From NCBI RefSeq assembly GCF_900107965.1, contig NZ_FNVU01000021.1:103442-167441 (forward strand): a stretch of 64,000 nt of DNA, in the 5' to 3' direction. This document shows positions 50,791 through 58,324 of the stretch, piece by piece. A program made the position numbers and the translations under genes. Position 1 is the first letter of the stretch, and every line of letters starts with the position of its first letter. The stretch comes from Actinacidiphila yanglinensis. GTDB lineage: Bacteria > Actinomycetota > Actinomycetes > Streptomycetales > Streptomycetaceae. The notes beneath the pieces are model-generated. The model was not told the DNA's origin. It did not search any database and saw only the letters and a list, made by a program, of their open reading frames with translations.

Positions 50791-51711
50791 GTGGACGCAG
50801 CGCAGCCGGACCGGGGCGACCGCGAGGTCGCGGGCGCGGGGGACGCGCAGGAGGAGCGGGAGTTCCTCGCGGGCTATGACCCGCGCGCCTTCGACCCGAT
50901 GGCCGTCACTGTCGACGTGGTGGTCCTGACGCTGCGTCAGGGTCGGTTGCACGTCCTCGCGGTGGAGCGCGGCGGGCCGCCGTTCGCCGGCGCATGGGCC
51001 CTGCCGGGCGGGTTCGTGCGTGCCGGGCGGGAGTCGCTCGACGCCGCCGCGGCCCGCGAACTCGCCGAGGAGACCGGCCTGGACGCGGCGGCACTGGGCC
51101 GGGTGCACCTCGAACAGCTCGGCTCGTACGGCCGCCCCGACCGCGACCCGCGCATGCATGTCGTCTCCGTCGCCTACCTCGCCTTCGCGCCCGGCCTGCC
51201 CGACGCGCGGCCGGGCGGGGACGCGGCGGGCGCCGCCTGGCTCCCGGTCGAGGCGGTCGCGGGAGCCTGGCAACCAGAAACGGCAGCTCCGCGTCCCTTC
51301 GAGCAGGGTCGGCGGACCGGAACCCACGGGGGTGGTACCGGCCGCCGGCCCCTTCCTTCGGTGCCCGGCGAGGCCGTCCTCGCCTTCGACCACGCCCGCA
51401 TCCTCGCCGACGCCCTGGAGCGGGCCCGCGGGAAGATCGAGTACACCCCGCTGGCGACCGCGTTCCTCGCCGAGACCTTCACCATCACCGAGTTGCGCGC
51501 GGTCTACGAGACGGTCTGGGGCGCTCCGCTGCACGCCGGCAACTTTCACCGCAAGGTGCTGTCCGTGCCCGGTTTCGTGGAGTCCACCGGGCAGACCGAC
51601 GCCCGGCCCGGCAGCCGTGGCGGCCCCCGGGCCCGGCTCTACCGCGCCGGCGACGCGAGGCTGCTGCACCCGGCGCTCCTGCGCCCGGACCGGGAGGCGG
51701 ACATACGATGA
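50791..51711 (+). CDS. NrtR-like NUDIX regulator
   Basis: 306 residues. NUDIX domain (about 30-190) with a complete box (GGFVRAGRESLDAAAAREL then AEETGL), so it may still hydrolyse, followed by a winged helix (about 210-300: YTPLATAFLAETFTITELRAVYE, NFHRKVLSVPGFVE). In NrtR proteins the NUDIX part senses ADP-ribose or related NAD metabolites and the winged helix binds DNA. GTG 50791 has GAGGGGG 5 nt upstream; the longer frame from 50668 would include the operator and is rejected. Insert of about 35 residues (WQPETAAPRPFEQGRRTG...) lies between the two domains. Confidence 0.82.
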   Translation: MDAAQPDRGDREVAGAGDAQEEREFLAGYDPRAFDPMAVTVDVVVLTLRQGRLHVLAVERGGPPFAGAWALPGGFVRAGRESLDAAAARELAEETGLDAAALGRVHLEQLGSYGRPDRDPRMHVVSVAYLAFAPGLPDARPGGDAAGAAWLPVEAVAGAWQPETAAPRPFEQGRRTGTHGGGTGRRPLPSVPGEAVLAFDHARILADALERARGKIEYTPLATAFLAETFTITELRAVYETVWGAPLHAGNFHRKVLSVPGFVESTGQTDARPGSRGGPRARLYRAGDARLLHPALLRPDREADIR

Positions 51712-52805
51712 CCGCCGCCCACCCGGCCACCCCCTCCGTCCCGCGCCCCGACGTCCAGGCCCCGGATGTCCCGCGCAACGTCCCGCGCCCGGATGTCCCG
51801 CGCACCTTCGACGAGGCCCTGGCGCTCCTCGGCCCGGAACCCGCCTTCCCCGCCTTTCCCGCCGACCCGGTCCTGGCTGCGCGCCGATTCCGGCTACTGG
51901 CCCGGCTGTTGCACCCCGACACCGCGCCCCCCGGCCGCGCCGCGCAGGCCGCCGGCGCCTTCGCCCGGCTCAGCGCCGCATGGCGCGAGCACGACCGCGA
52001 GGTCCTCACCAGCCCCCGGCACCGCTACGTCCTCGGCCCGGTCCTGGCCACCGGCGACCTCACCGACCTGCGCGCCGCACGTTACGACGACGACGGCGAC
52101 GTCCGTACCGCCGTCCTGAAGATCCCCCGGCAGCCGCGCGACAACGACCTCGCGGAGCACGAGGCCGACGTCCTGACCCGCCTCGACACCGTCGCCGAGA
52201 CCCGTCACCGCGCCTACGCGCCCACCCTCGTGGAGAGCTTCCGGCACCGCACGGGCGACGGCAAGGAGCGCAGGATCAACGTGCTCGCGCCGCTCACCGG
52301 CTTCCACACCCTGGCCGCCGTGGCCGCCGCGCACCCGAGCGGACTCGACCCGCGCGACGCCGCCTGGATGTGGCGCCGGCTGCTGACGGCCCTCGGCTGG
52401 GTCCACCGCGCCGGCCTCGTGCACGGCGCGGTCTTCCCCGAACACGTCCTCATCCACCCCGGCCTGCACGGCGTGGTGCTGGTCGACTGGTGCTACGCCA
52501 CCGCCGTCGGCACCGACGTCCCCGTGCTCATCCACCACCACGCCGCCGACTACCCGCCCGAGGCGAGGCGGCACGAACCCGCCGGCCCGGCCACCGACAT
52601 CCACCTCGCCTCGCTCTGCGTGCGCCGCCTGCTCGGCGCCCGCGCGCCCGGCCCGCTGCGCGCGTTCCTGCGCGGCTGCACCCTGCCGGGCCCGAACTCC
52701 CGCCCGCAGGACGCCTGGTGGCTGCTGGCCGAACTCGACGACCTGCTCGACCGGCTGTACGGGCCGCGCACCTTCCGCCCGTTCGCCATGCCGCCGGCCG
52801 GCTAG
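51708..52805 (+). CDS. J-domain fused to protein-kinase-like domain
   Basis: 365 residues. After a Pro-rich leader (1-32) a short J-domain with the HPD motif (69-71, LLARLLHPDTAPP ... FARLSAAWREHDREVL). Then a kinase fold: VLKIPR (Lys), HAGL VHGAVFPEHVLI where the catalytic Asp of HRD is Ala241, and VLVDWCY with Asp260 in the DFG place. The loss of the HRD Asp suggests a pseudokinase that binds but may not transfer phosphate. ATGA overlap with the NUDIX regulator. HSP70 recruitment by the J-domain is possible (family knowledge). Confidence 0.78.
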   Translation: MTAAHPATPSVPRPDVQAPDVPRNVPRPDVPRTFDEALALLGPEPAFPAFPADPVLAARRFRLLARLLHPDTAPPGRAAQAAGAFARLSAAWREHDREVLTSPRHRYVLGPVLATGDLTDLRAARYDDDGDVRTAVLKIPRQPRDNDLAEHEADVLTRLDTVAETRHRAYAPTLVESFRHRTGDGKERRINVLAPLTGFHTLAAVAAAHPSGLDPRDAAWMWRRLLTALGWVHRAGLVHGAVFPEHVLIHPGLHGVVLVDWCYATAVGTDVPVLIHHHAADYPPEARRHEPAGPATDIHLASLCVRRLLGARAPGPLRAFLRGCTLPGPNSRPQDAWWLLAELDDLLDRLYGPRTFRPFAMPPAG

Positions 52806-52860
52806 GGCCTGCCGTTCGACACGGCGGCAGCACTCCACACCACCACCAAGGGGGAACACC

Positions 52861-53781
52861 ATGGGGAGCGGAAGCTGGTCCACCAACGTCTACGACGCCG
52901 CCGAGCGCTACCGTTCGGCCCGCGGCGCCGGCGCCTTCGCCTACAGCGACCGCGTCAGGTACAGCTCGCCGCGGTCGACGTGGACCGCGCACCCCTCGCT
53001 CGACCCGCGCGGCCTCAGCACGCGTGAGAGCCGCGACTCCGCCGAGCACCCCACCTCGCTCGCCATCTCCGTCCTCTTCGACGTCACCGGCTCCATGGGC
53101 GCCGTCCCGCGCGTCCTGCAGACCAAGCTCCCCGAGCTGTTCGGCCTGCTGCTGCGCAAGGGCTACACCGAGCACCCGCAGATCCTCTTCGGCGGCGTGG
53201 GCGACGCCACCTGCGACCGCGTCCCGCTCCAGCTCGGTCAGTTCGAGTCCGACAACCGCATGGACGAGCAACTCGGCAACATCCTCCTCGAAGGCGGGGG
53301 CGGCGGCCAGATGACCGAGTCCTACGAACTCGCCCTCTACGCGATGGCCCGGCACACCTCCCTCGACTGCCACGAGAAGCGCGGCCGGCGCGGCTACCTC
53401 TTCCTCATCGGCGACGAGATGCCCTACGGCAAGGTGAAGGCCCGCGAGGTCCGTGCCGTCCTCGGCGACCACCTGCAGGAGGACATCCCGCTGCCGGTGA
53501 TCCTCGCCGAACTCCGGCGCAGGTTCCACGTCTTCTACATCCTCCCGGCCGGCGCCTCGCACGCCGGGAACTCCGACGTCCTCACCCTCTGGCGCCGCCT
53601 GCTGGGCCAGAACGTCATCGAGCTCGACGACCTCGACGCGGTCTGCGAGACCATCGCGCTCACCGTCGGCCTGGGTGAGGAGGCCATCGACCTCGCCGCG
53701 GGTCTCGCCGACCTCGCCGAGGTGGGCTCCACGGCGGCCTCCTCGGTGGAGCGGGCGCTGACCCCGCTGACCCGCCGCTGA
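52861..53781 (+). CDS. von Willebrand factor A (vWA) domain protein
   Basis: 306 residues. A single vWA domain (about 66-250) with MIDAS LFDVTGSMG (Asp74, Thr76, Ser78) and LFLIGDEMPYG later; GGGGGQMTESYELALY provides the second loop. No signal peptide, so it is cytoplasmic. ATG 52861 has AAGGGGGA 6 nt upstream. Metal-dependent protein binding is the expected role; partner unknown but the neighbours are candidates. Confidence 0.85.
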   Translation: MGSGSWSTNVYDAAERYRSARGAGAFAYSDRVRYSSPRSTWTAHPSLDPRGLSTRESRDSAEHPTSLAISVLFDVTGSMGAVPRVLQTKLPELFGLLLRKGYTEHPQILFGGVGDATCDRVPLQLGQFESDNRMDEQLGNILLEGGGGGQMTESYELALYAMARHTSLDCHEKRGRRGYLFLIGDEMPYGKVKAREVRAVLGDHLQEDIPLPVILAELRRRFHVFYILPAGASHAGNSDVLTLWRRLLGQNVIELDDLDAVCETIALTVGLGEEAIDLAAGLADLAEVGSTAASSVERALTPLTRR

Positions 53782-53873
53782 CCCGGGGCCGCCGACCCGT
53801 CACCCACCCGCCGGTGACCCTCCGGCAGGCCCGTGTCCCGCCCCCCGCCTCGCCCAACCACCAGGAGCCGCAC

Positions 53874-55124
53874 ATGCACACCACGGTCGTGGACCTCGGC
53901 TACGGCGACGCGGGGAAGGGAGCGGTGGTCGCGCGGCTCAGCCGGGAACCCGACGTCGCCGCCGTCGTCCGGTTCAACGGCGGGCCGCAGGCCGCCCACA
54001 ATGTGGTGACTCCCGACGGACGCCACCACACCTTCGCGCAATTCGGCTCCGGCACCCTCCACGGCACCCCGACCCACCTGTCCCGCTTCATGTCCGTCGA
54101 CCCGCTCGCCCTGGCGGCGGAGGCCGACCACCTCCGCGCCCTGGGCGTCCCGTCCCCCTACGACCTGCTCACCGTCGATCGCACGGCGCGGCTCGTCACC
54201 CCCTACCACGCCGCCGCCAACCGGCTGCGGGAGCAGGCCCGCGGGAACGGGCGGCACGGCTCGTGCGGCATGGGCGTGGGGGAAACCGCCCGATACGCCC
54301 TCGCTCACCCGGACGACGCACCGACCGCCGGCGACTGCGCCTCCCGGCCCCGCCTGCTGCGCCTGCTGCGGCTGCTGCGGGACCGCTTCAGCGACGAACT
54401 CGGGCCGCTGGACGCCCCGCCGGTCGAGGCGTGCGTGACCGCGTTCGCGGCGTTCGCCCGCGCGGTCACCCTCACCGACGGCGCGTACCTGCACCGGCTG
54501 GCCCGCGGCGGCCGGCTCGTCCTCGAAGGCGCGCAAGGGGTCCTGCTCGACGAGTGGCACGGCTTCCACCCGTACACCACCTGGTCGACCACCACCTTCG
54601 CGAACGCCGAGACGCTGCTGGCGGAGGCCGGCGTGCCGGACCGGCCGCGGCGGCTGGGCGTGGTGCGCACCTACACCGTCCGGCACGGGCCGGGACCGCA
54701 CGTCACGCAGGACACGGAACTGGCCGCCGCGTTGCCCGAACCGCACAACGGCCCCGGCCGCTGGCAAGGCGCCTTCCGCATCGGGCACTTCGACGCGGTC
54801 GCGCACGCCTACGCCGTCGAGGTGTGCGGGGGAGTGGACGCCCTGGCCGTCACCCACCTCGACGCCCCGCAGCGCTGCCCGGGGCTGCGGATCTGCCACG
54901 GCTACGCGGTCGAGGGCCGGTTGGTGGAACGGCTGCCGGTCGGGCCGCCCGGCGATCTGGAGCGGCAGGCCGCGCTCACCCGCCGACTGCTCGGCGCCCG
55001 GCCCGCGGTGTGGTCCACCCCGCAGCACTGGCCGTCAGCGATCAGCGCGTTGCTCGGCGCGCCCGTGGTGGTGGAGTCGCACGGCCCCGCCCAGCAGATG
55101 CTCACCGGTGCCGCGGTCGGATAG
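53874..55124 (+). CDS. Divergent adenylosuccinate-synthetase-like enzyme
   Basis: 416 residues, about the length of PurA. Conserved: P-loop/active-site VDLGYGDAGKGAVVA (Asp12, Lys15), RFNGGPQAAHNVV (His42), GSCGMGVGET, and LVLEGAQGVLLDEWHGFHPYTT with the TTWSTTTFANAE strand. Altered: the usual QWGDEGKGK has Glu to Ala, and the NNAGHT loop reads PQAAHN. It probably couples GTP hydrolysis to adding an amino compound to a purine-like base, but the substrate may differ from IMP/aspartate. ATG 53874 has AGGAG 7 nt upstream. Confidence 0.8.
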   Translation: MHTTVVDLGYGDAGKGAVVARLSREPDVAAVVRFNGGPQAAHNVVTPDGRHHTFAQFGSGTLHGTPTHLSRFMSVDPLALAAEADHLRALGVPSPYDLLTVDRTARLVTPYHAAANRLREQARGNGRHGSCGMGVGETARYALAHPDDAPTAGDCASRPRLLRLLRLLRDRFSDELGPLDAPPVEACVTAFAAFARAVTLTDGAYLHRLARGGRLVLEGAQGVLLDEWHGFHPYTTWSTTTFANAETLLAEAGVPDRPRRLGVVRTYTVRHGPGPHVTQDTELAAALPEPHNGPGRWQGAFRIGHFDAVAHAYAVEVCGGVDALAVTHLDAPQRCPGLRICHGYAVEGRLVERLPVGPPGDLERQAALTRRLLGARPAVWSTPQHWPSAISALLGAPVVVESHGPAQQMLTGAAVG

Positions 55125-55127
55125 GGT
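55122..55127 (+). promoter_or_regulatory. -10 element of second NUDIX gene
   Basis: TAGGGT overlaps the stop of the PurA-like gene and lies 6 nt before GTG 55134; gives a leaderless transcript in addition to any read-through. Confidence 0.45.
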
Positions 55128-55133
55128 CCGCGG

Positions 55134-55664
55134 GTGGCCACCGACGCGCACTGCTCGACCTGCGGAACCCCCTACCCCGACACCGGGGCGTGGCCCCGCA
55201 CCTGCCCCAACTGCGGCCACACCGCCTACCGCAACCCGCTGCCGGTCGCGGTGTGCCTGCTGCCCGTCCACGACGCCGACGGCACCGCACTGGTCGTCAT
55301 CCGCCGCAGCATCCCCCCGGCGCGGGGACGGCTCGCCCTGCCCGGCGGCTTCATCGACTTCGGCGAGACCTGGGAGCAGGCCATCGTCAGGGAACTGGCG
55401 GAGGAGACCGGCATCGCCGCCGAGGCAGGGGACGTGGTGCTCGCCGACGCCATGACCGACACCGAGGGCGGCTACCTCCTGCTGTTCGGCCTGCTCCCGC
55501 CCCGCCCGGCTGCCGAACTGCCTCCCTCCGCCCCGACCGACGAGACCGAGGGCCACCAACTCCTGCACGTACCAGAGGAGTTGGGCTTTCCGTTGCACAC
55601 CCTCGCGATGCGCCGCTGGTTCGACGGCGGCTACGCCTCCGCCGCGCGCACGCGCACCTCGTAG
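55134..55664 (+). CDS. NUDIX hydrolase with zinc ribbon
   Basis: 176 residues. An N-terminal zinc ribbon (two CxxC pairs, HCSTCGT and TCPNCGH, about 6-30) and a NUDIX domain with box GGFIDFGETWEQAIVRELAEETG. The pair resembles NADH pyrophosphatase (NudC)-like enzymes, although the NudC SQPWPFPxS motif is absent. Nine nt after the PurA-like gene. Its 3' end overlaps the convergent GH31 gene by 34 nt. Confidence 0.85.
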   Translation: MATDAHCSTCGTPYPDTGAWPRTCPNCGHTAYRNPLPVAVCLLPVHDADGTALVVIRRSIPPARGRLALPGGFIDFGETWEQAIVRELAEETGIAAEAGDVVLADAMTDTEGGYLLLFGLLPPRPAAELPPSAPTDETEGHQLLHVPEELGFPLHTLAMRRWFDGGYASAARTRTS

Positions 55665-58069
55665 CCGACCTCGCCGCCGCCCTCCCGCTCCACCACGACC
55701 CGGCCCTTCTCCCAGCGCGACACGAACCGCTCCCGGCGCGGCGCCGTCCAGCCCTCCGGGTCCCCGACGACGACCTCGCCGCCCCCGCCCCGCCCGGTGC
55801 GCGGCGCCCACGCCTCCAGTTCCACGCGGCCGTCGGCCCCGGTCACCGGCAGCACCGCGCCGGCCCTGGCCAGCACCGGGATCCGGCCCAGCGGCGCGTC
55901 CAACCGCACCGTGGTACGCCCCGGGTAGGCCCTGCCGGTGGCCGTGTCGTGCCACTTCCCCCGCGGCAGCCGCACCTGCCGGCTCGTGGCGCCCTCCTCC
56001 AGGACCGGCGCCACCAGCAGCGCGTCCCCGAGCAGGAACGCGTCGGCGCACTCCCGCAGCGCCCGGTCACCCGGCGACTTCCACCACAGCGGCCGCACGT
56101 ACGGGGCGCCGGTGCGATGCGCGACATGCGCCAGCGTCTCCAGGTACGGCAGCAGCCGCATCCGCTCCTCCAGGGCCGCCCGCGCGTGCCCCAGCACCTC
56201 CGGCCCGAACTCCCACGGCTCACGCCGCCCCGCGCCGATCGCCGAGTGGGTACGGAACAGCGGCAGGTACGCGCCGAGTTGGAACCACCGCAGGTACAAC
56301 TCCGGCGACGGCACGCCGCTGAAACCGCCCACGTCGGGACCGGAGTACGGCACCCCGCACAGTCCCATCCCCAGCACCAGCGCCAGCGACGCCCGCAGCC
56401 CCTCCCACCCGGTCGCCACGTCGCCCGACCACGTGCCGCCGTACCGCTGCATCCCCGCCCAGCCCGAGCGGGAGAACAGGAACGGCCGCTGCTGCGGGCG
56501 CAGTTCGCGCAGACCCTGGTAGCCGGCCCGGGCCATCTCCAGCGCGTACACGTTGTGCGCCTCGCGGTGGTCACCGCCGCGGCCCTCCAGCGCGTGCCGG
56601 GCCGACAGGGGCAGCGTCGGATCGCCGAACGCCGCGAAGGACACCGGCTCGTTCATGTCGTGCCAGAACCCGGCGAAGCCCCTGTCCAGCCGTTCCCGGT
56701 ACTGCGCGCCCCACCAGGCGCGCGCCGCGGGGTCGGTGAAGTCGGGGAAGACGCACTCGCCCGGCCACACCGCCCCCCGTATCTCCCGTCCCCTCGCGTC
56801 CCGCACGAACGCCCGCGCCGCCGCACCGCCGTCGTAGGTCGCCAGGCCCGGCTCCGCCTTCACCGCCGGGTCCACGATCGACACCAGCCGCACCCCGTGT
56901 CCCGCCAACTCCTCGGCCAGGCCCGGCAGATCGGGGAAGGTCCGCGGGTCCGCGGTGAACACCCGATGCCCGTCGAAGTGGTCGATGTCCAGGTGCAGCA
57001 CCGACAGCGGCAGCCCGTGCTCCCGGTAGCCGGCCGCGACCCGCCGCACTTCCTGCTGGCTGCCGAAGCCCCACCGCGAGTGATGGTGGCCCAGGGCCCA
57101 CCGCGGCGGCAGCGCCGGCCGGCCGGTCAGCGCCGTCCACCCCGACAGCACCCGCGCCGGGGTCCCGGCGATCACCCAGTAGCGCAGCGGGCCGCCCTCC
57201 ATCCGCAGCCGGCAGATCCCCGGCTGGTCGGGGCCGGACCCGGCGCCCTCACGGCCCTCCCACAGCGCGACCTCGCCGTCCCAGGTGTTGTCCTGGAAGG
57301 CCAGGTGGCAGCCCGCGTCCGCGACGACGAGCTGCACGGGCATCGTGAGGGACAGCGGATCGTCGCCCGGCCGGAAAGCCCCGCCCGGGTCGGTGTTCCA
57401 CAGCCGGTACCGGCCGGTGCGCAGCGCCGGCCCTGAGGCGCGCCCGCCCAGCCCGAACACCCGCGCGTCGGCCGGCAGCCGCGCCCGCTGCTCCCAGCCG
57501 GGCGCCCGGCCCTCCGCCGGCGACGCCGCGTCCCGCCACGTCGGCGGGCCCTCCGTCCGCAGCAGCAGCCCGCCGGGGGTGCGGAACTCCACCGCCCCCT
57601 GCGCCGAGATTCGTACCGTGATCCGCTCCGACACCACCCGCCAGCCCGCGCCGTCCGGCTCCAGCTGCGCGCGGGGGTCCGCCTCCGGGCAGTCGCCGGC
57701 CAGCGCGTACGACGGCAGCGGCACCGCCCCGTCCCAGCCGCAGAACACCGCCCCGCCGGCCGCCACCCGCACCCGCAACTCCGCCCGGGAGAACCGCACC
57801 ACGCCCCCGCCCGGCTCCGGCTCCGCCCCCACCACGAGCCCGGGCGTGCGCGCCCGGTCCGGCCCCGCCGCCGGCAGGTCCCGGGCGTCCACCGACCGCC
57901 GGCGCACCGCCGTGCGCACCGCGAGGCGCCCCCGCGCCGAGCCCAGCATCCGCGCCGCCCGCACCAGATCGGCGCTGCCCGCCCGCTGCCGTCGCAGCGC
58001 CGCCCGGAGGTCCCGCACCCCGCCGACGACCTCCCCCACCACCGCGCCCAGCAGATACGCACCGTCCAT
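55631..58069 (-). CDS. Glycoside hydrolase family 31 (alpha-glucosidase/xylosidase-like)
   Basis: 812 residues. N-terminal beta-sandwich, (beta/alpha)8 barrel, C-terminal beta domains. Catalytic nucleophile Asp471 in GFWHDMNEP and acid/base Asp550 in TWSGDVATGW; LHLDIDHFDGHR and GPDVGGFSG line the sugar site. No signal peptide; acts on cytoplasmic alpha-linked oligosaccharides. ATG 58069 has GGGAGG. Confidence 0.92.
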   Translation of the reverse strand: MDGAYLLGAVVGEVVGGVRDLRAALRRQRAGSADLVRAARMLGSARGRLAVRTAVRRRSVDARDLPAAGPDRARTPGLVVGAEPEPGGGVVRFSRAELRVRVAAGGAVFCGWDGAVPLPSYALAGDCPEADPRAQLEPDGAGWRVVSERITVRISAQGAVEFRTPGGLLLRTEGPPTWRDAASPAEGRAPGWEQRARLPADARVFGLGGRASGPALRTGRYRLWNTDPGGAFRPGDDPLSLTMPVQLVVADAGCHLAFQDNTWDGEVALWEGREGAGSGPDQPGICRLRMEGGPLRYWVIAGTPARVLSGWTALTGRPALPPRWALGHHHSRWGFGSQQEVRRVAAGYREHGLPLSVLHLDIDHFDGHRVFTADPRTFPDLPGLAEELAGHGVRLVSIVDPAVKAEPGLATYDGGAAARAFVRDARGREIRGAVWPGECVFPDFTDPAARAWWGAQYRERLDRGFAGFWHDMNEPVSFAAFGDPTLPLSARHALEGRGGDHREAHNVYALEMARAGYQGLRELRPQQRPFLFSRSGWAGMQRYGGTWSGDVATGWEGLRASLALVLGMGLCGVPYSGPDVGGFSGVPSPELYLRWFQLGAYLPLFRTHSAIGAGRREPWEFGPEVLGHARAALEERMRLLPYLETLAHVAHRTGAPYVRPLWWKSPGDRALRECADAFLLGDALLVAPVLEEGATSRQVRLPRGKWHDTATGRAYPGRTTVRLDAPLGRIPVLARAGAVLPVTGADGRVELEAWAPRTGRGGGGEVVVGDPEGWTAPRRERFVSRWEKGRVVVEREGGGEVGYEVRVRAAEA

Positions 58070-58222
58070 GCCCCCACCCTCCCATCGGCCCGAACACCCG
58101 CGCCGCTCGTTCAGCCGCTGTTCACCTTGACGATCATGCCCGGCCGCGGTCCCGCAGCCACCGCCGCGTGCCGCCGTACGATGCGACCCGCCCCACACCG
58201 CGCGCCCCGCCCTGGCGTCGAA

Positions 58223-58242
58223 GACGATCACATGGCATCGTC
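58223..58242. promoter_or_regulatory. Inverted repeat upstream of acetoacetyl-CoA synthetase
   Basis: GACGAT (58223-58228) and ATCGTC (58237-58242), 8 nt apart, 83 nt before the start codon; possible operator. Confidence 0.4.
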
Positions 58243-58324
58243 CTGCCCAGTCCCCGGGCGACGGACGCCCGTCCCGGGTACCGAGCCGCCGACGCAACGA
58301 CGCGTACCGTCCGGGAGCCGCCCC

